Numbered from the stretch's first letter, positions 1 through 10,232 are shown. The stretch is 64,000 nt of DNA from Acidobacteriota bacterium (GCA_018268895.1 JAFDVP010000001.1:1116001-1180000); one strand, 5' to 3'. Numbers and translations: made by a program. Notes: generated from the letters alone by a model not told the origin.

Positions 1-1
1 C

Positions 2-115
2 AGTGCGCTGATTGAGATTGGCCTCGCGCTGTTTCTCGTGACAATCATCGTGAATGCAGTTGCGCGTCTGATGGTATGGGCGGTCACCCGCGGCGCTCCA
101 TCGAGGGTCTCGTGA
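2..115 (+). CDS. pstC: Phosphate ABC transporter permease PstC (C-terminal fragment)
   Basis: Only the last 37 codons are inside the window; the frame is open from base 2 to a TGA at 113-115. The peptide has one hydrophobic segment (ALIEIGLALFLVTIIVNAVA) followed by a short polar tail, as in the last transmembrane helix of PstC. Its stop overlaps the ATG of pstA (TGATG), and pstA, pstB and phoU follow, so the assignment rests mainly on operon order. PstC pairs with PstA to form the inner-membrane channel for phosphate. Confidence 0.8.
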   Translation, partial: SALIEIGLALFLVTIIVNAVARLMVWAVTRGAPSRVS

Positions 116-1020
116 TGAGTATGCCACTCGATAGGATGAACCCGCTGGAAGCTCCGCGCAAGCCCTCGCGTGGAAACACTGTGCGTCGTTCCATTGCAAA
201 CTATATTGTGAGCGGGATGGCTGTTCTTGCAACGGTGATTGTTCTCGCGCCGCTTGCAGCGATCCTGTTTTATCTCATCTACAAGGGAGCTTCCTCGCTC
301 AACGTTGCCTTCTTCACACGGATACCGGCGCCTGTCGGTGAAGAAGGCGGGGGCATGGCCAATGCTATCGTCGGCTCGGGAATTATTCTGGCGCTCGCCA
401 GCCTGATGGGTATCCCGATTGGTATCGCTGCAGGGGTCTACCTCGCTGAATTTGGGCGAGGGAAGTTTCTAGGCAACGCAGTCCGCTTTACCGCCGATGT
501 TCTTAACGGCGTTCCGTCTATCGTTATGGGCATTGCTGTTTATTCGCTGGTGGTAAAGCAACAGATGCACTATTCGGCGCTTGCCGGTGGAGTGGCCCTG
601 GCCATCATGATGATCCCGACCGTCACGCGAACGACGGAAGAGATGCTGGCAACTGTGCCTCATGCCGTGCGCGAGGCAGCGCTTGGTCTCGGGGTTCCGA
701 AATGGCGGACGGCTGTCTCTGTCAGCCTGCGAACGGCATCGCCGGGCATCATTACAGGCTGCATGCTGGCCTTTGCCCGTGTTGCAGGAGAGACTGCCCC
801 ACTGCTTTTTACTGCGTTTGGCAACCAGTTCTGGAGCTTCAAATTGAACGAGCCGATTGCAGCGCTTCCGCTGCAGATATTCGTGTATGCCATCTCGCCA
901 TACGATGAATGGCACCGGCTGGCATGGGCTGGCGCGCTCGTATTGATTGCACTCATTATGATCTCGGTTACACTCGTTCGCATCTTTGCCAACCGCGGCG
1001 TACTCAAGGGAGGAAGTTAG
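115..1020 (+). CDS. pstA: Phosphate ABC transporter permease PstA
   Basis: Inner-membrane permease that forms the phosphate channel with PstC. The ATG at 115 is chosen because it overlaps the pstC stop as TGATG; an in-frame ATG lies further upstream at 76 but would run into pstC. The 301-residue product has a cytoplasmic N-terminus and about six hydrophobic segments. The ABC-permease EAA loop is visible ([20 protein letters not shown]); this is where PstB docks. The gene ends in TAG overlapping the GTG of pstB. Length and motifs are ordinary for PstA. Confidence 0.95.
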   Translation: MSMPLDRMNPLEAPRKPSRGNTVRRSIANYIVSGMAVLATVIVLAPLAAILFYLIYKGASSLNVAFFTRIPAPVGEEGGGMANAIVGSGIILALASLMGIPIGIAAGVYLAEFGRGKFLGNAVRFTADVLNGVPSIVMGIAVYSLVVKQQMHYSALAGGVALAIMMIPTVTRTTEEMLATVPHAVREAALGLGVPKWRTAVSVSLRTASPGIITGCMLAFARVAGETAPLLFTAFGNQFWSFKLNEPIAALPLQIFVYAISPYDEWHRLAWAGALVLIALIMISVTLVRIFANRGVLKGGS

Positions 1021-1778
1021 TGGGAGTTGGCATTCAGGTCGAAGATTTGAACGCGTGGTATGGAACCACGCACACATTGCAGGACATCAACCTGCACATT
1101 CCCGCCAATCATGCGACGGCGTTGATTGGCCCCTCAGGCTGCGGCAAATCGACTTTCGTCCGCTGCCTGAACCGCATGCATGAAACCAATCCGATCGCGC
1201 GTGCAACGGGAGTTGTGAGGATGGGCGACATCGACGTCTATCGCGATGCCTCGCCGGTGGAGATTCGCCGTCGCGTTGGCATGGTGTTTCAGCGTCCCAA
1301 TCCATTTCCTACCATGTCGATCTACGACAACGTCATAAGCGGGCTGAAGTTGAATGGCTTTCGTAACCGCCGCATTCTGGACGAGACGGTAGAGCGGTCC
1401 CTGAAGCAGGCAGCCTTGTGGGAGGAGGTCAAGGACGATCTGAAAAAGAAATCAGGAGCTTCGCTCTCCGGCGGTCAACAACAACGTATGTGTATTGCCC
1501 GCGCGCTGGCCGTCGATCCGGAAGTCTTATTGATGGATGAGCCCGCATCCGCGCTCGATCCAGTGTCTACGTCAAAGATCGAAGACCTGATCTTCCAGCT
1601 AAAGAGCCAATATACGATTGTGATTGTGACCCACAACATGCAGCAGGCTGCGCGTGTGGCCGAAAATACAGGGTTCTTTTTGAATGGGCGACTGGTGGAG
1701 TTCGATTCGACGCACAAGATATTTACAAATCCCCATGACAAGCGCACGGAGGATTACATTACCGGGAGATTTGGCTGA
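1020..1778 (+). CDS. pstB: Phosphate ABC transporter ATP-binding protein PstB
   Basis: ATPase that drives high-affinity phosphate import. All ABC motifs are present: Walker [10 protein letters not shown], signature [15 protein letters not shown], Walker [14 protein letters not shown] and the H-loop in IVTHNMQQ. The start is GTG at 1020, overlapping the last base of the pstA stop, with a strong GGAGG about 7 bases upstream inside pstA. A longer frame opens at 909 but would overlap pstA by over 100 bases and adds nothing PstB-like. The product is 252 residues, the usual length, and is translationally coupled to phoU (TGATG). Confidence 0.96.
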   Translation: MGVGIQVEDLNAWYGTTHTLQDINLHIPANHATALIGPSGCGKSTFVRCLNRMHETNPIARATGVVRMGDIDVYRDASPVEIRRRVGMVFQRPNPFPTMSIYDNVISGLKLNGFRNRRILDETVERSLKQAALWEEVKDDLKKKSGASLSGGQQQRMCIARALAVDPEVLLMDEPASALDPVSTSKIEDLIFQLKSQYTIVIVTHNMQQAARVAENTGFFLNGRLVEFDSTHKIFTNPHDKRTEDYITGRFG

Positions 1779-2440
1779 TGCGCGTCAAATTTCATCAGAG
1801 TCTCGACGAGTTGAAGGAACGGCTACTTGTAATGGCCGGAATGGCCGAGCAGGCGATCCAGCGCTCCGTCGAAGCCTACCGCACACGCGATCTCAGCATT
1901 TGCGAGCTTGTCTTTCACTCCGAACCGGCCATCAATCGTCTGGAACGTGAGATCGATCAGATGGCACTCGACCTGCTCGCCATGGAGCAACCGATGGCGA
2001 TCGATTTGCGGTTCATTCTTTCAGTCATTCGTATTAATGCCGATCTTGAACGGGTCGGCGATCAGGCGGTCAACATCGCCGTGCGTGTGCGCGAGATGGA
2101 AGCCTTTGGCAGTATCGATTTGCCGGTCGATATCCCAAAACTCGCTTCGCTTTCGCTGGCGATGGTCCGCAAGGCGCTTCAGGCATTTATTGAAGGCAAT
2201 GCAGAGCTGGCCGCCTCCGTCTTCAAGATGGACGACCAGGTGGATGAGATGAACGACGCAGCGTATAACGCGCTGAGCGCTCTCATCAAGGAAAAACCGG
2301 AGATGACTCCGCAGGCATTGAATGCGCTGATCATTGCACGCAATTTGGAACGTGTCGGTGACCACGCCACCAATGTTGCTGAAGACGTCATTTTCTGGGT
2401 TCGGGGAGCGGATGTGCGTCATCACGCGCCAGGCAACTAA
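1778..2440 (+). CDS. phoU: Phosphate transport system regulator PhoU
   Basis: Cytoplasmic helical protein that, in the known family, links Pst transporter state to the PhoR/PhoB two-component system and restrains phosphate uptake. The 220 residues form two PhoU repeats, seen in the paired metal-binding helices ERVGDQAVNIAVRV (first repeat) and ERVGDHATNVAEDV (second repeat). The ATG overlaps the pstB stop. The 3' end overlaps the convergent helicase gene by 4 bases (2437-2440). No phoB/phoR is in view, so the regulatory partner is not identified. Confidence 0.95.
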   Translation: MRVKFHQSLDELKERLLVMAGMAEQAIQRSVEAYRTRDLSICELVFHSEPAINRLEREIDQMALDLLAMEQPMAIDLRFILSVIRINADLERVGDQAVNIAVRVREMEAFGSIDLPVDIPKLASLSLAMVRKALQAFIEGNAELAASVFKMDDQVDEMNDAAYNALSALIKEKPEMTPQALNALIIARNLERVGDHATNVAEDVIFWVRGADVRHHAPGN

Positions 2441-5400
2441 GTCACATCTGGCCTGTTCTCGTGCTCCCACCATATGAGCTTTGAGATCATCGGATAATAA
2501 AGACCCATCTTCAATTTGCGTTCTTCATTAGTTCCCACGATCGTTTCCGCATAAGTTGACATCTGAGGAATGTACTTGTCGCGTTCTTGCCGCAGAAAGT
2601 CGTCGATGCGCGGTCCACGGTATTCCGCTGTTTTGAAATCGATAATCCATAGATGCCCATCGCCATGAGCTAGAGGTGCTTCACCGGCTTCAAATATTCT
2701 GTCCAGGCGAACGCTGACGTGTCTTTCATTCCATGATGTATATGCGCTCTCGCTGGCAGCGTGCTTGTGAGGCGCAAGGACCCACAGTCCTTGAGGATCA
2801 CGCAAAGTAGCGGTGAGCGCCTGATACGCACGGACGGCAATGCTGCGTGTATCTGACGGCGACAAGCCTGAATTACGCACAAGAGTCGCTATCCGTGGTT
2901 GCCATGATTCAATCTCGTTCAATAGGGTCTCAGCCGCTTGCCCCATAGAGAGGTTTCTGGCCAACACCTCGAGAAAAGAGTGCACCGTATTGCCTAGCAC
3001 GCGCGATTCAAACGATCCTTCAGGTCTTTCAAACGCGACGGACTCCGGGGTACTTCCGTTGCGTTGACCGCGGGCGACGACTGCGAGCGGACGCGGCGAT
3101 TGAAAGCCAAGCGACAAACGATAGAGCGTCTGCTCCCTGACAGGAGGCTCTTCGGATGCGGCAATGGAGAGAGTTATAGAGTTCGTCGTTGCCTGTTGTG
3201 GCATGGTGAAGACTGGCGCAATTAGCGGCTTTGAAGCTGCGCTACTGTCTATGAAATGCTCTTCCGCCGCTGGCCAAGCGGCTTCGAGCAGACTTCCTGG
3301 CATGGGCCGGATCGATTGGTCCGATCTTCTGTCGACTGTAGCGAAGAGGTGCAGCTCTTCACGTGCCCGTGTGCAGGCCACATAGAAAAGCCGCCTGCAC
3401 TCCGCGGCATCCCGTCTCCTGTGAATTCCGTAAAGCCACTCATTCAACGCTTCAGAGTCTTGCCCTCTGCCAACGATAGGAGCAAAAACCACCTGCGGGT
3501 GTTGGTCGTCCGTGGAGTGAAGCTCTTCCCAGGCCAGCAGCCTCCCACGATAAGCGCGAATTCTTTTCTCGAGCCCTGGCACAAGAACGACGTCCCACTC
3601 AAGTCCCTTGGCACCGTGGATCGTCATTAAATCCACAGCGTCATTCACCATGGATGGCGCGGCGTATAGCTGTCCTAATCGCTGCTTAAGCAGGGATAAG
3701 TCGATGACGGCCGACTCGGCCTCTGCTTCGTCCAGCAGTTGAAAGTAACGGTTGGCATTGATTGTCTCCTCTTCTGTGAGGTAGCTGCTCCCACCTAACG
3801 AGTGCCAGGTTCGCTCGACGAGTTCTGAGAGACGCAGCCGCGAACGTTGACCCGCAGCCGCAACAAGGACCGGCCAAAGCCTTTCGAGGCGAGTGATACT
3901 GCTATCCGAGAGTTCATGACCGCGCTGTTGAATCAGTTCCGCCACGGTGTAGCTCATGAACGTCGCATCGTCTGCGCCGCAGAGCTTGTGGAGTTCCGTC
4001 AATTCCAAACCGCACCATGGCGCGCGAAGTAGAGCCAGCCACGCAACGCGGTCGGCAGGATGCAGCAGTGCGCGTGTAAGCGCGAAGAGATCCAGCACCT
4101 CAGACCTCTCTCCTAGAGGTTCAATCTCTACCGCGCGAAAGGGAATGGATGTACGCTTCAGCTCCGCCACAATCTGCGTCAGGTGACTGCGGTTCCGCAC
4201 GAGCACAGCAAGTCTCCAGGGTTTATCGCGTCCCGGCGGCAGATTTCTGGCACGCCATTTCTCGATGATGGTGCGTACCGACTGTGCTTCGTGCTTAGCG
4301 AGTCTCCGGCGTGTTCCTTTGCGATCTTCCTTTAGCTGTTCTTGAGACACCACGTGAGGATGCCACACCACGTTGCTTTCTGCTGCGGACGGACGTACAG
4401 GGTCTGCCGGGGTGTAGACAGCCTCGTCGAGCCGGGCTTTGTCGATTGCGCGAGGGAATATCCGTGAGAAATCGTTATTGAAAGATTGAACAAGACCGGC
4501 CTGCGAACGGAAGTTCGACGTGAGCAAAAGGGAATCGAGTCTCAAATCTCCCAGACTCAGGTCTTCCATCGTGCGAATAAAGCGTTCCACCCTGGCCTGC
4601 CGGAAGAGATAGATGGACTGCTTAGGGTCTCCTACGAGGAAGATCGTCTGGCTCCTGCCATCCCAACCCTGAGTCAGAAGCTCGACCAACTCATATTGAC
4701 TGGTCGAAGTATCCTGCATCTCATCGACGAGCATGTGCTGCAGCTTCAAGCCGGATATGGTGTCGATGGCACTGGCGTCATGACGCAATGCGGCACGGGC
4801 AAGCAGGCCCAACTCTGCAAAGTCGCACTTACCTTGTTCTGCAAAGACAACCTGAAGCTCGGCCAGCGCGCGATACAACACATGGAAAAGGGACTTTGCA
4901 ACCTCCCATTGTTCCTGCGGATACTTTTCGGCCGGCAAGGCGGCGACGCGATTCACGGCACTCAAGAGCGCATCATTGCCTTCAAGTGTGCTGATTATCT
5001 CGCGCAGCTTCTTCTTTTCTTCTTTCGTTGTTGCAAATCTAACGACATTGCTGTTGAAGCCGGATCGCCACTCTCCGGCCTTGGTGATGAGAAGATGGGC
5101 AAGGGCCCGCCACCGTTCGAGGTCTGTTGTGGTTGCTGCCGGTACGTCATATCTCCCACAGCATGCGGCAATAGGAGACGGCTGGCCTTCATAGCCTTCA
5201 TTCCCCCCTGCCTCGGCTGCAAAAACGAAGATAGATTCAAGAACGTTTGCGGGAAAGACCTGGAGCAGATGCTCAAGCTCTTTACCGATTGCTTTGGCAA
5301 GCGCACCTTCCAGGCGCGGCCGAACTACGTTTTCTAAAACGTCCTCTTCAAGGCTTTGCCTGTCGAGTGGGACCAGTCTTCCCCATTGATCGCGGAGCGA

Positions 5401-6060
5401 AAGCATGTCTGCCAGCAGGTCTCTGGTCTGGAGGAGATTGCCATCGCGGTGCAGCAGGACAACGCTGAGGGCTTTGCTGAGAGCGACATCTTCACCTCCA
5501 AGCTGCATCAATGTTCTTTCAGCTGCGAGGCGATAGAGCGTAGATGAATCTTTGACCGGCGAGAGCCCGCTGCCCCCCGAAAGCAAGGGCAATCCCCGCG
5601 CTATTTCGGCGCAGATAGAGTCGATCGTTCGGACGTTGAGCCGTTTGGGATGCTCAGACAACTTCCAGCCTAATGTGCGGTCCTTTTCAAGTACGGATGC
5701 AGCGAGTTTTTGCGTCTCTTCATCTGCCGCTTCGAACCGATTGTGTAAGGCTCGCTCAAGCTGTTCAATAATGCGTTCGCGAATCTCTCCAGTGGCCTTC
5801 AAGGTAAAGGTGATGGCCAGAACCTGTTCAGGCTGCTCTACGTCAGGTAGGGAAAGCAGTTTCAGGTAGCGTTTGATGAGCAGGCTCGTTTTGCCTGATC
5901 CCGCAGGAGCCTCCACAATCCATGAGTTGCTGACGTCGAGTGCTTTCCGGCGCTGCTCCTGGTCCCGCAGTTGATTCGAAGAGGAAACCTCTACGATTGC
6001 CTCATCCGGCTTCTCAAAGGCAAAGAGATTACCCATTTCCATCGAAGGTCGTTTCTTCAT
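2437..6060 (-). CDS. UvrD/Rep-family helicase with C-terminal PD-(D/E)XK nuclease (AddA-like)
   Basis: Large superfamily-1 helicase/nuclease of the AddA/RecB type, acting in double-strand-break end resection. Helicase motifs in order: Walker A APAGSGKT (residues about 51-58), Walker B LVDEMQDT, motif III FLVGDPKQSIYLFRQ, motif IV LTSNFRS, motif V TIHGAKGLEWDVV and motif VI FYVACTRARE. A C-terminal nuclease motif WIIDFKTAEY lies near residue 1140. The ATG at 6060 is chosen because GAGGA precedes it at good spacing; ATGs at 6072, 6042 and 6036 are alternatives. The 5' end overlaps the AddB-like gene by about 30 bases, so the two are coupled. Residue count is about 1207. Confidence 0.9.
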   Translation of the reverse strand: MKKRPSMEMGNLFAFEKPDEAIVEVSSSNQLRDQEQRRKALDVSNSWIVEAPAGSGKTSLLIKRYLKLLSLPDVEQPEQVLAITFTLKATGEIRERIIEQLERALHNRFEAADEETQKLAASVLEKDRTLGWKLSEHPKRLNVRTIDSICAEIARGLPLLSGGSGLSPVKDSSTLYRLAAERTLMQLGGEDVALSKALSVVLLHRDGNLLQTRDLLADMLSLRDQWGRLVPLDRQSLEEDVLENVVRPRLEGALAKAIGKELEHLLQVFPANVLESIFVFAAEAGGNEGYEGQPSPIAACCGRYDVPAATTTDLERWRALAHLLITKAGEWRSGFNSNVVRFATTKEEKKKLREIISTLEGNDALLSAVNRVAALPAEKYPQEQWEVAKSLFHVLYRALAELQVVFAEQGKCDFAELGLLARAALRHDASAIDTISGLKLQHMLVDEMQDTSTSQYELVELLTQGWDGRSQTIFLVGDPKQSIYLFRQARVERFIRTMEDLSLGDLRLDSLLLTSNFRSQAGLVQSFNNDFSRIFPRAIDKARLDEAVYTPADPVRPSAAESNVVWHPHVVSQEQLKEDRKGTRRRLAKHEAQSVRTIIEKWRARNLPPGRDKPWRLAVLVRNRSHLTQIVAELKRTSIPFRAVEIEPLGERSEVLDLFALTRALLHPADRVAWLALLRAPWCGLELTELHKLCGADDATFMSYTVAELIQQRGHELSDSSITRLERLWPVLVAAAGQRSRLRLSELVERTWHSLGGSSYLTEEETINANRYFQLLDEAEAESAVIDLSLLKQRLGQLYAAPSMVNDAVDLMTIHGAKGLEWDVVLVPGLEKRIRAYRGRLLAWEELHSTDDQHPQVVFAPIVGRGQDSEALNEWLYGIHRRRDAAECRRLFYVACTRAREELHLFATVDRRSDQSIRPMPGSLLEAAWPAAEEHFIDSSAASKPLIAPVFTMPQQATTNSITLSIAASEEPPVREQTLYRLSLGFQSPRPLAVVARGQRNGSTPESVAFERPEGSFESRVLGNTVHSFLEVLARNLSMGQAAETLLNEIESWQPRIATLVRNSGLSPSDTRSIAVRAYQALTATLRDPQGLWVLAPHKHAASESAYTSWNERHVSVRLDRIFEAGEAPLAHGDGHLWIIDFKTAEYRGPRIDDFLRQERDKYIPQMSTYAETIVGTNEERKLKMGLYYPMISKLIWWEHENRPDVT

Positions 6061-8758
6061 CGATATCCTCATCGAAAGATGCCGGGTCTAGACGGCACAG
6101 GGTTCTCTGTCCACAATAAGTACAGGTCTGGGGATAGCTCTTGGGATCGACGATCGCATCCCCTCGAACGAAGGCTTCCGCAAGGCCGGTCAAAATAGCG
6201 CGCCATTCCACGACCTGCTCAGCCATTGAAGTTTGTCGCCTGCTCGATCTTTTCTCCGTTGCCGTCACCTTTGAGGCATAGCCGTCCAGCGCCATGTCGC
6301 GCCCCGCGCGAATGCGAGCGAACGCCACTTCAGCCAACTGAACATCTGGCTGAACGACATCCGACAGCACGGCATATAGAGGCAACTGTGGCGCGTCTGG
6401 CCGTTCACTCTGCCAATCCGTCGGTTTCGCCGGACCTGTTTTGTAGTCGATAAGGACTTCACCGGCCTCTGTCGCATCGATACGATCGACACGCACCCCC
6501 AAGCGAAGCGGCCCTATCGCAACATCGTCAAAGTTTTTTTCACGGAGCTTTACGCTGAATGCTTCGCGATTAAGCTCGACATCAAGCCAGGGTGTTAGAA
6601 GATTCCAAAGACGCCGGCGCTGTATTTCGATATACGCTTCGTCCCAACCCGCAACTGCCGAATCGACTGCACGCTGAAGGCCATGCTCGATGGAGCGCTG
6701 GAGTACCGCACGACGATCCTCTACACCCATTTGCTTGAGGGCAGCTTGTGTCTTCACCTCATTCCACAGATATTCAAGCGCCAGATGAACGATATTGCCT
6801 CGTTCCGTAGCGTCCATACCCAACTCGCGGGTTCTCAAGTCGGAGGACCATAGGCGGCGTTCTGCAAATGCACGAAAGCCACACGCTGCCTGCAGGCGTA
6901 AGATCTCTGCGCCACCACGAATCTTTCTATCGGGTAAAGAGGGAGGGGATGCGCTATCCGAGAATTTTTCCAACTTAAGAGTCGCGGCTTTTGGATCGTG
7001 CGGAGCGATCTCTTCGATAGAAATCATACGGGATTCTAGGGATTCGATGATCGGCGCGGGCCGCTGTTTTCCTGCCTCAGTCTCTCCGGCGTAGCTGAAG
7101 ATTGCAGACGTAGCGCTGCCGGCAAGCCTCTTTGCAATGCGATGAGCATAGGCATCATCGATAGCAGGATCTGCGCCAGGCATACTGAGTTGAAGTTGTA
7201 GGCTCCAGGGAAGCAATGGATTGACCGCAGGCCTCGAAGGCCAGGTAAGGTCCCCCAAACGCATAAACCAGAGCGCGTCAAAGTTGCTTCCTGCCGCCTC
7301 CAGAGGACCAACAACCTGCACTGGGGCATCACGTGATTCAGGGGAGAAGGTCGAGGACTTTGCGATGCGTTCCAATGCCCCAAGGGCCTTTGAGTAGCCA
7401 ACTGACAGGCCTTCGAAGTCCAGTGCCGCCAACTCGTCGAGAGCCGATTCCCATCGTTTGCGTGTCTGAAACTCAATCGTGTCCTCAATTGTGCTACCCC
7501 ACTGCGCTGCTGCCAGTACATCGCGCATTGCGTCGGCCCATTCGGTATATCGCTTCACTCCGGTGTCTACCGCCTGTTTGTGCGCTGTCCGTTCAATGGA
7601 GCGCAGTGCGCCACGTAGGTGCACGAGGTGAGATCTCCTGCCAGATTGCTCAATCATCCCAACGACTGAGCCAAGTGTGAACTCTGGCCGCAGCAAGCTG
7701 CTTCTTCGCAGATCGAAGGCATCGAAACTGGCCCTTGCATTTACTTCAGCTTCTACGTATGCGATGAGAGGAGACACGAGCAGACTACTGACTCGCTCCA
7801 GCGGCAGGGCAGTGCTGACCCATCGAAGAATATCCAGAGCGGTCCTTACAAGCGGCGTCTCCGAAAGGCCCGCTCCTACAGAAAACTCATACGGCGCACA
7901 ATGGTTCGGAGAGTCGATGCCTTGGAGATCGGGCGCCAGTATCTCCCGGAAAGTTCTATCGATGCCAGGTCGAATAGCTTCCAGCCCGGGAACAACAATC
8001 GCAATCCGCTTGTCAGGTGATATCTGCAACTGTCTGCGTGCCCATCGTGCGGCTGCTGCTACCTCTTCAGGTTCGTCTGTGGCACAGACCAGCAAAGGGT
8101 CTTGGTTGGCGATCGTCGTATTGATCTCTTCCACGCGAACGCCTGCCCCACGAATGACATCTAGCAAATTTCGCCGTGCGGGAGACAACGCATCGAAACC
8201 AACAAGTGCAAGTGCCTTAGAAACTTGTAGACTCTCTGCCAATACCGCCGCTTGTAATCGGCCTTCAAGTTGCGCTGCGGAAAGCCAGCGCCGGCTCCGG
8301 CAGCGTTTCTCAAACTCGGTAGACCAGCGCTGAAATGTCTGCGTCTCAAAGCTGGCTGATGCGTTGCGTAGACGGCTAAGTCCGTTGTATTGAGCCAGCA
8401 GATGCCAAGCGTCGGCGGCAAGTTCAGCAAGTGAGTCGACTGAGCGAAGGTGGCTCCGGTTTTCAGAGTCGTTCGCTATGATGCTGCACCAGATCGCGTG
8501 CTCTTGTGTCCGGCTCAGCAGCAACTCATCTGCATTGCCATCCAGAAGCAGTCGGTGCCACAGATCGGCGGTCCAGGAATCCCATGCCAAAACCTCTGCT
8601 GGTTGCCACAGCTTCAATGAGGCCAGTTTATTTCTGCGATCAAAGGCACGCCGCAAAGTACGAGCGGCTCGTTGGTTGCCGGTGACAACAATAGCTCCAT
8701 GGTCGAGAGCGTCGCTCACGGCCCTGGGCAGCTCTACATCAAGCGGCTTTAAATCCAT
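6029..8758 (-). CDS. PD-(D/E)XK nuclease family protein, AddB-like DNA repair partner
   Basis: Partner of the downstream helicase and probable second subunit of an AddAB-type recombination complex. The N-terminal stretch VVTGNQRAARTLRRAF sits where AddB has Walker A, but has no intact P-loop, as in the inactive-helicase proteins once called 'probable DNA repair protein'. The C-terminal nuclease shows VLIDYKTG near residue 771. One cysteine before it (QAACGF, near 622) and three after it (TCTYCGQRTLC, near 880) match the spacing of the AddB iron-sulfur staple. 909 residues. Divergent from the SCO-family gene, with a shared 106-base promoter region. Confidence 0.87.
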   Translation of the reverse strand: MDLKPLDVELPRAVSDALDHGAIVVTGNQRAARTLRRAFDRRNKLASLKLWQPAEVLAWDSWTADLWHRLLLDGNADELLLSRTQEHAIWCSIIANDSENRSHLRSVDSLAELAADAWHLLAQYNGLSRLRNASASFETQTFQRWSTEFEKRCRSRRWLSAAQLEGRLQAAVLAESLQVSKALALVGFDALSPARRNLLDVIRGAGVRVEEINTTIANQDPLLVCATDEPEEVAAAARWARRQLQISPDKRIAIVVPGLEAIRPGIDRTFREILAPDLQGIDSPNHCAPYEFSVGAGLSETPLVRTALDILRWVSTALPLERVSSLLVSPLIAYVEAEVNARASFDAFDLRRSSLLRPEFTLGSVVGMIEQSGRRSHLVHLRGALRSIERTAHKQAVDTGVKRYTEWADAMRDVLAAAQWGSTIEDTIEFQTRKRWESALDELAALDFEGLSVGYSKALGALERIAKSSTFSPESRDAPVQVVGPLEAAGSNFDALWFMRLGDLTWPSRPAVNPLLPWSLQLQLSMPGADPAIDDAYAHRIAKRLAGSATSAIFSYAGETEAGKQRPAPIIESLESRMISIEEIAPHDPKAATLKLEKFSDSASPPSLPDRKIRGGAEILRLQAACGFRAFAERRLWSSDLRTRELGMDATERGNIVHLALEYLWNEVKTQAALKQMGVEDRRAVLQRSIEHGLQRAVDSAVAGWDEAYIEIQRRRLWNLLTPWLDVELNREAFSVKLREKNFDDVAIGPLRLGVRVDRIDATEAGEVLIDYKTGPAKPTDWQSERPDAPQLPLYAVLSDVVQPDVQLAEVAFARIRAGRDMALDGYASKVTATEKRSSRRQTSMAEQVVEWRAILTGLAEAFVRGDAIVDPKSYPQTCTYCGQRTLCRLDPASFDEDIDEETTFDGNG

Positions 8759-8864
8759 ACTCTCCGGTTATACGCTCAACAGGACTGGAAAAGTCCGCAA
8801 CTAGCCTGGGGGGAAGATCGCGCGTTGTGAATGCACGTATGATTGATGGCAGGAGTTATATCAG

Positions 8865-9776
8865 GTGCCCCGTCAGCCTCTCTTTGCCCTATCGTTATTT
8901 GCCGCTACACTTCTGCTTCTGCCCGTCGCTGGTTGCCGTAAATCAGCATCCTCGAACTCTAAAGCGGCTTACCCTGAGAAAACATTTCAGGTAAAAGGGC
9001 GGGTCGTGAGCACCGATGCGACTCACGTGACGCTCGATCACGAGGCTGTTCCAGGCTTTATGGAAGCGATGACGATGCCCTATAAACTGAAGGATCCTTC
9101 GATCGTCAGCGAACTTCATCCCGGGGACCGCATCACAGCGCGCATCACCGTCCAGCAGGATGCTGCAGGCTTCCGCTCTCCTGAACTGGACAACATCGTC
9201 GTCATCGCTCAGGCGCGCCCCGACTATAAGCCCGCGGTGCAGTATCACGTCCCGCAAGTGGGCGACTCCGTGCCGGACTTCCGCCTGCTCAACCAAAGCG
9301 ATCGCACGATTCATCTGGGCCAGTTCAAAGGCAAGGTGCTCGTAGCTACTTTTATCTACACACGCTGCCCTCTCGCTGATTATTGCCCAAGAATGAGCAG
9401 CAACTTTGCAGAAATCGACAAGTCACTCTCTACAGATCCCGCACTATACGCCGGGACCCATCTTCTCAGCATCAGCTTCGATCCCGCCTATGACACGCCA
9501 TCGGTGTTACGAAACTACGGGGGCGCCTACACGGGCAACCACACGAAAGAAACCTTCGCCCACTGGGACTTTGCCGCCCCAACCGAAAAGGAACTAGGCG
9601 AGATGACGAAGTTCTTTGGCGTGGGGATAACCCCTGGGGACAACAAGACGCTGAACCATTCGCTTTCGACCATCGTCATCGGCAAAGATGGCAAGATCGC
9701 CGCATGGTATCCCACCAATGACTGGAGTCCGGCGGAGGTCATAGCCGCAATCAAGAAGGCCGCAGCGGTGTCCTGA
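8865..9776 (+). CDS. CusF-SCO fusion lipoprotein (SCO1/SenC family)
   Basis: Exported copper-handling protein, probably for cytochrome oxidase assembly or copper/redox homeostasis. The GTG start at 8865 has AGGAG upstream. Residues 1-24 are a lipoprotein signal with lipobox VAGC. Residues about 40-110 resemble the CusF copper-binding fold: a His (DHEAVPGF) followed by AMTMPY, the H/M/M ligand pattern. Residues about 135-300 are the thioredoxin-like SCO domain, with the cysteine pair in RCPLADYCPRM and the distal His in LNHSLSTIVIG. The cysteines are five residues apart, where classical Sco1 has three. Ends 12 bases from the convergent CBS gene. Confidence 0.88.
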   Translation: MPRQPLFALSLFAATLLLLPVAGCRKSASSNSKAAYPEKTFQVKGRVVSTDATHVTLDHEAVPGFMEAMTMPYKLKDPSIVSELHPGDRITARITVQQDAAGFRSPELDNIVVIAQARPDYKPAVQYHVPQVGDSVPDFRLLNQSDRTIHLGQFKGKVLVATFIYTRCPLADYCPRMSSNFAEIDKSLSTDPALYAGTHLLSISFDPAYDTPSVLRNYGGAYTGNHTKETFAHWDFAAPTEKELGEMTKFFGVGITPGDNKTLNHSLSTIVIGKDGKIAAWYPTNDWSPAEVIAAIKKAAAVS

Positions 9777-9788
9777 CGCTATTGCAGG

Positions 9789-10232
9789 TTATTGGCTGCA
9801 TATATAAGCCTCCAGATGGCGTATCGTCTCCTCTTGTTCGGAGATAATCCAGTTCACCAGGTCGCCGATCGAGAGCACGCCGACGACTTTGTCGCCGTCG
9901 CGCACCGGCAGATGGCGAATACGGTTCTTCGTCATGATGTGCATGCAGTCGGCTACGGTGTGGTCGCATGAGACGCAGATCGCAGGGCTGCTCATGATCT
10001 CTGATACAGCAGTCTCCCGCGATGACCGGCCTTGCAGGATCACCTTGCGGGCATAGTCACGTTCGGAGATCATACCGATCAGTTCGCTTCGTTGCATGAC
10101 CAGAAGAGCGCCTACCTGCTTGTTGGCCATCATCTCAACGCACTCGTACACTGAGGTCTCCGGTGAGATGGACCATAGGTCGCGCTTTTTTTTGCTCAAT
10201 ACTGCGCCAACTGTCGTTGCCAGTTCGCTCAT
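9789..10232 (-). CDS. CBS domain pair protein
   Basis: Small cytoplasmic protein made of two CBS repeats, a fold that usually binds adenine nucleotides and senses energy state. First repeat: [20 protein letters not shown] followed by [10 protein letters not shown]. Second repeat: [20 protein letters not shown] followed by [12 protein letters not shown]. The chosen ATG at 10232 gives 147 residues and has GGAG at ideal spacing; the frame extends upstream to 10298 without such a site. This stand-alone type is common in bacteria, and no effector domain is attached. What it controls cannot be told from here. Confidence 0.88.
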   Translation of the reverse strand: MSELATTVGAVLSKKKRDLWSISPETSVYECVEMMANKQVGALLVMQRSELIGMISERDYARKVILQGRSSRETAVSEIMSSPAICVSCDHTVADCMHIMTKNRIRHLPVRDGDKVVGVLSIGDLVNWIISEQEETIRHLEAYICSQ

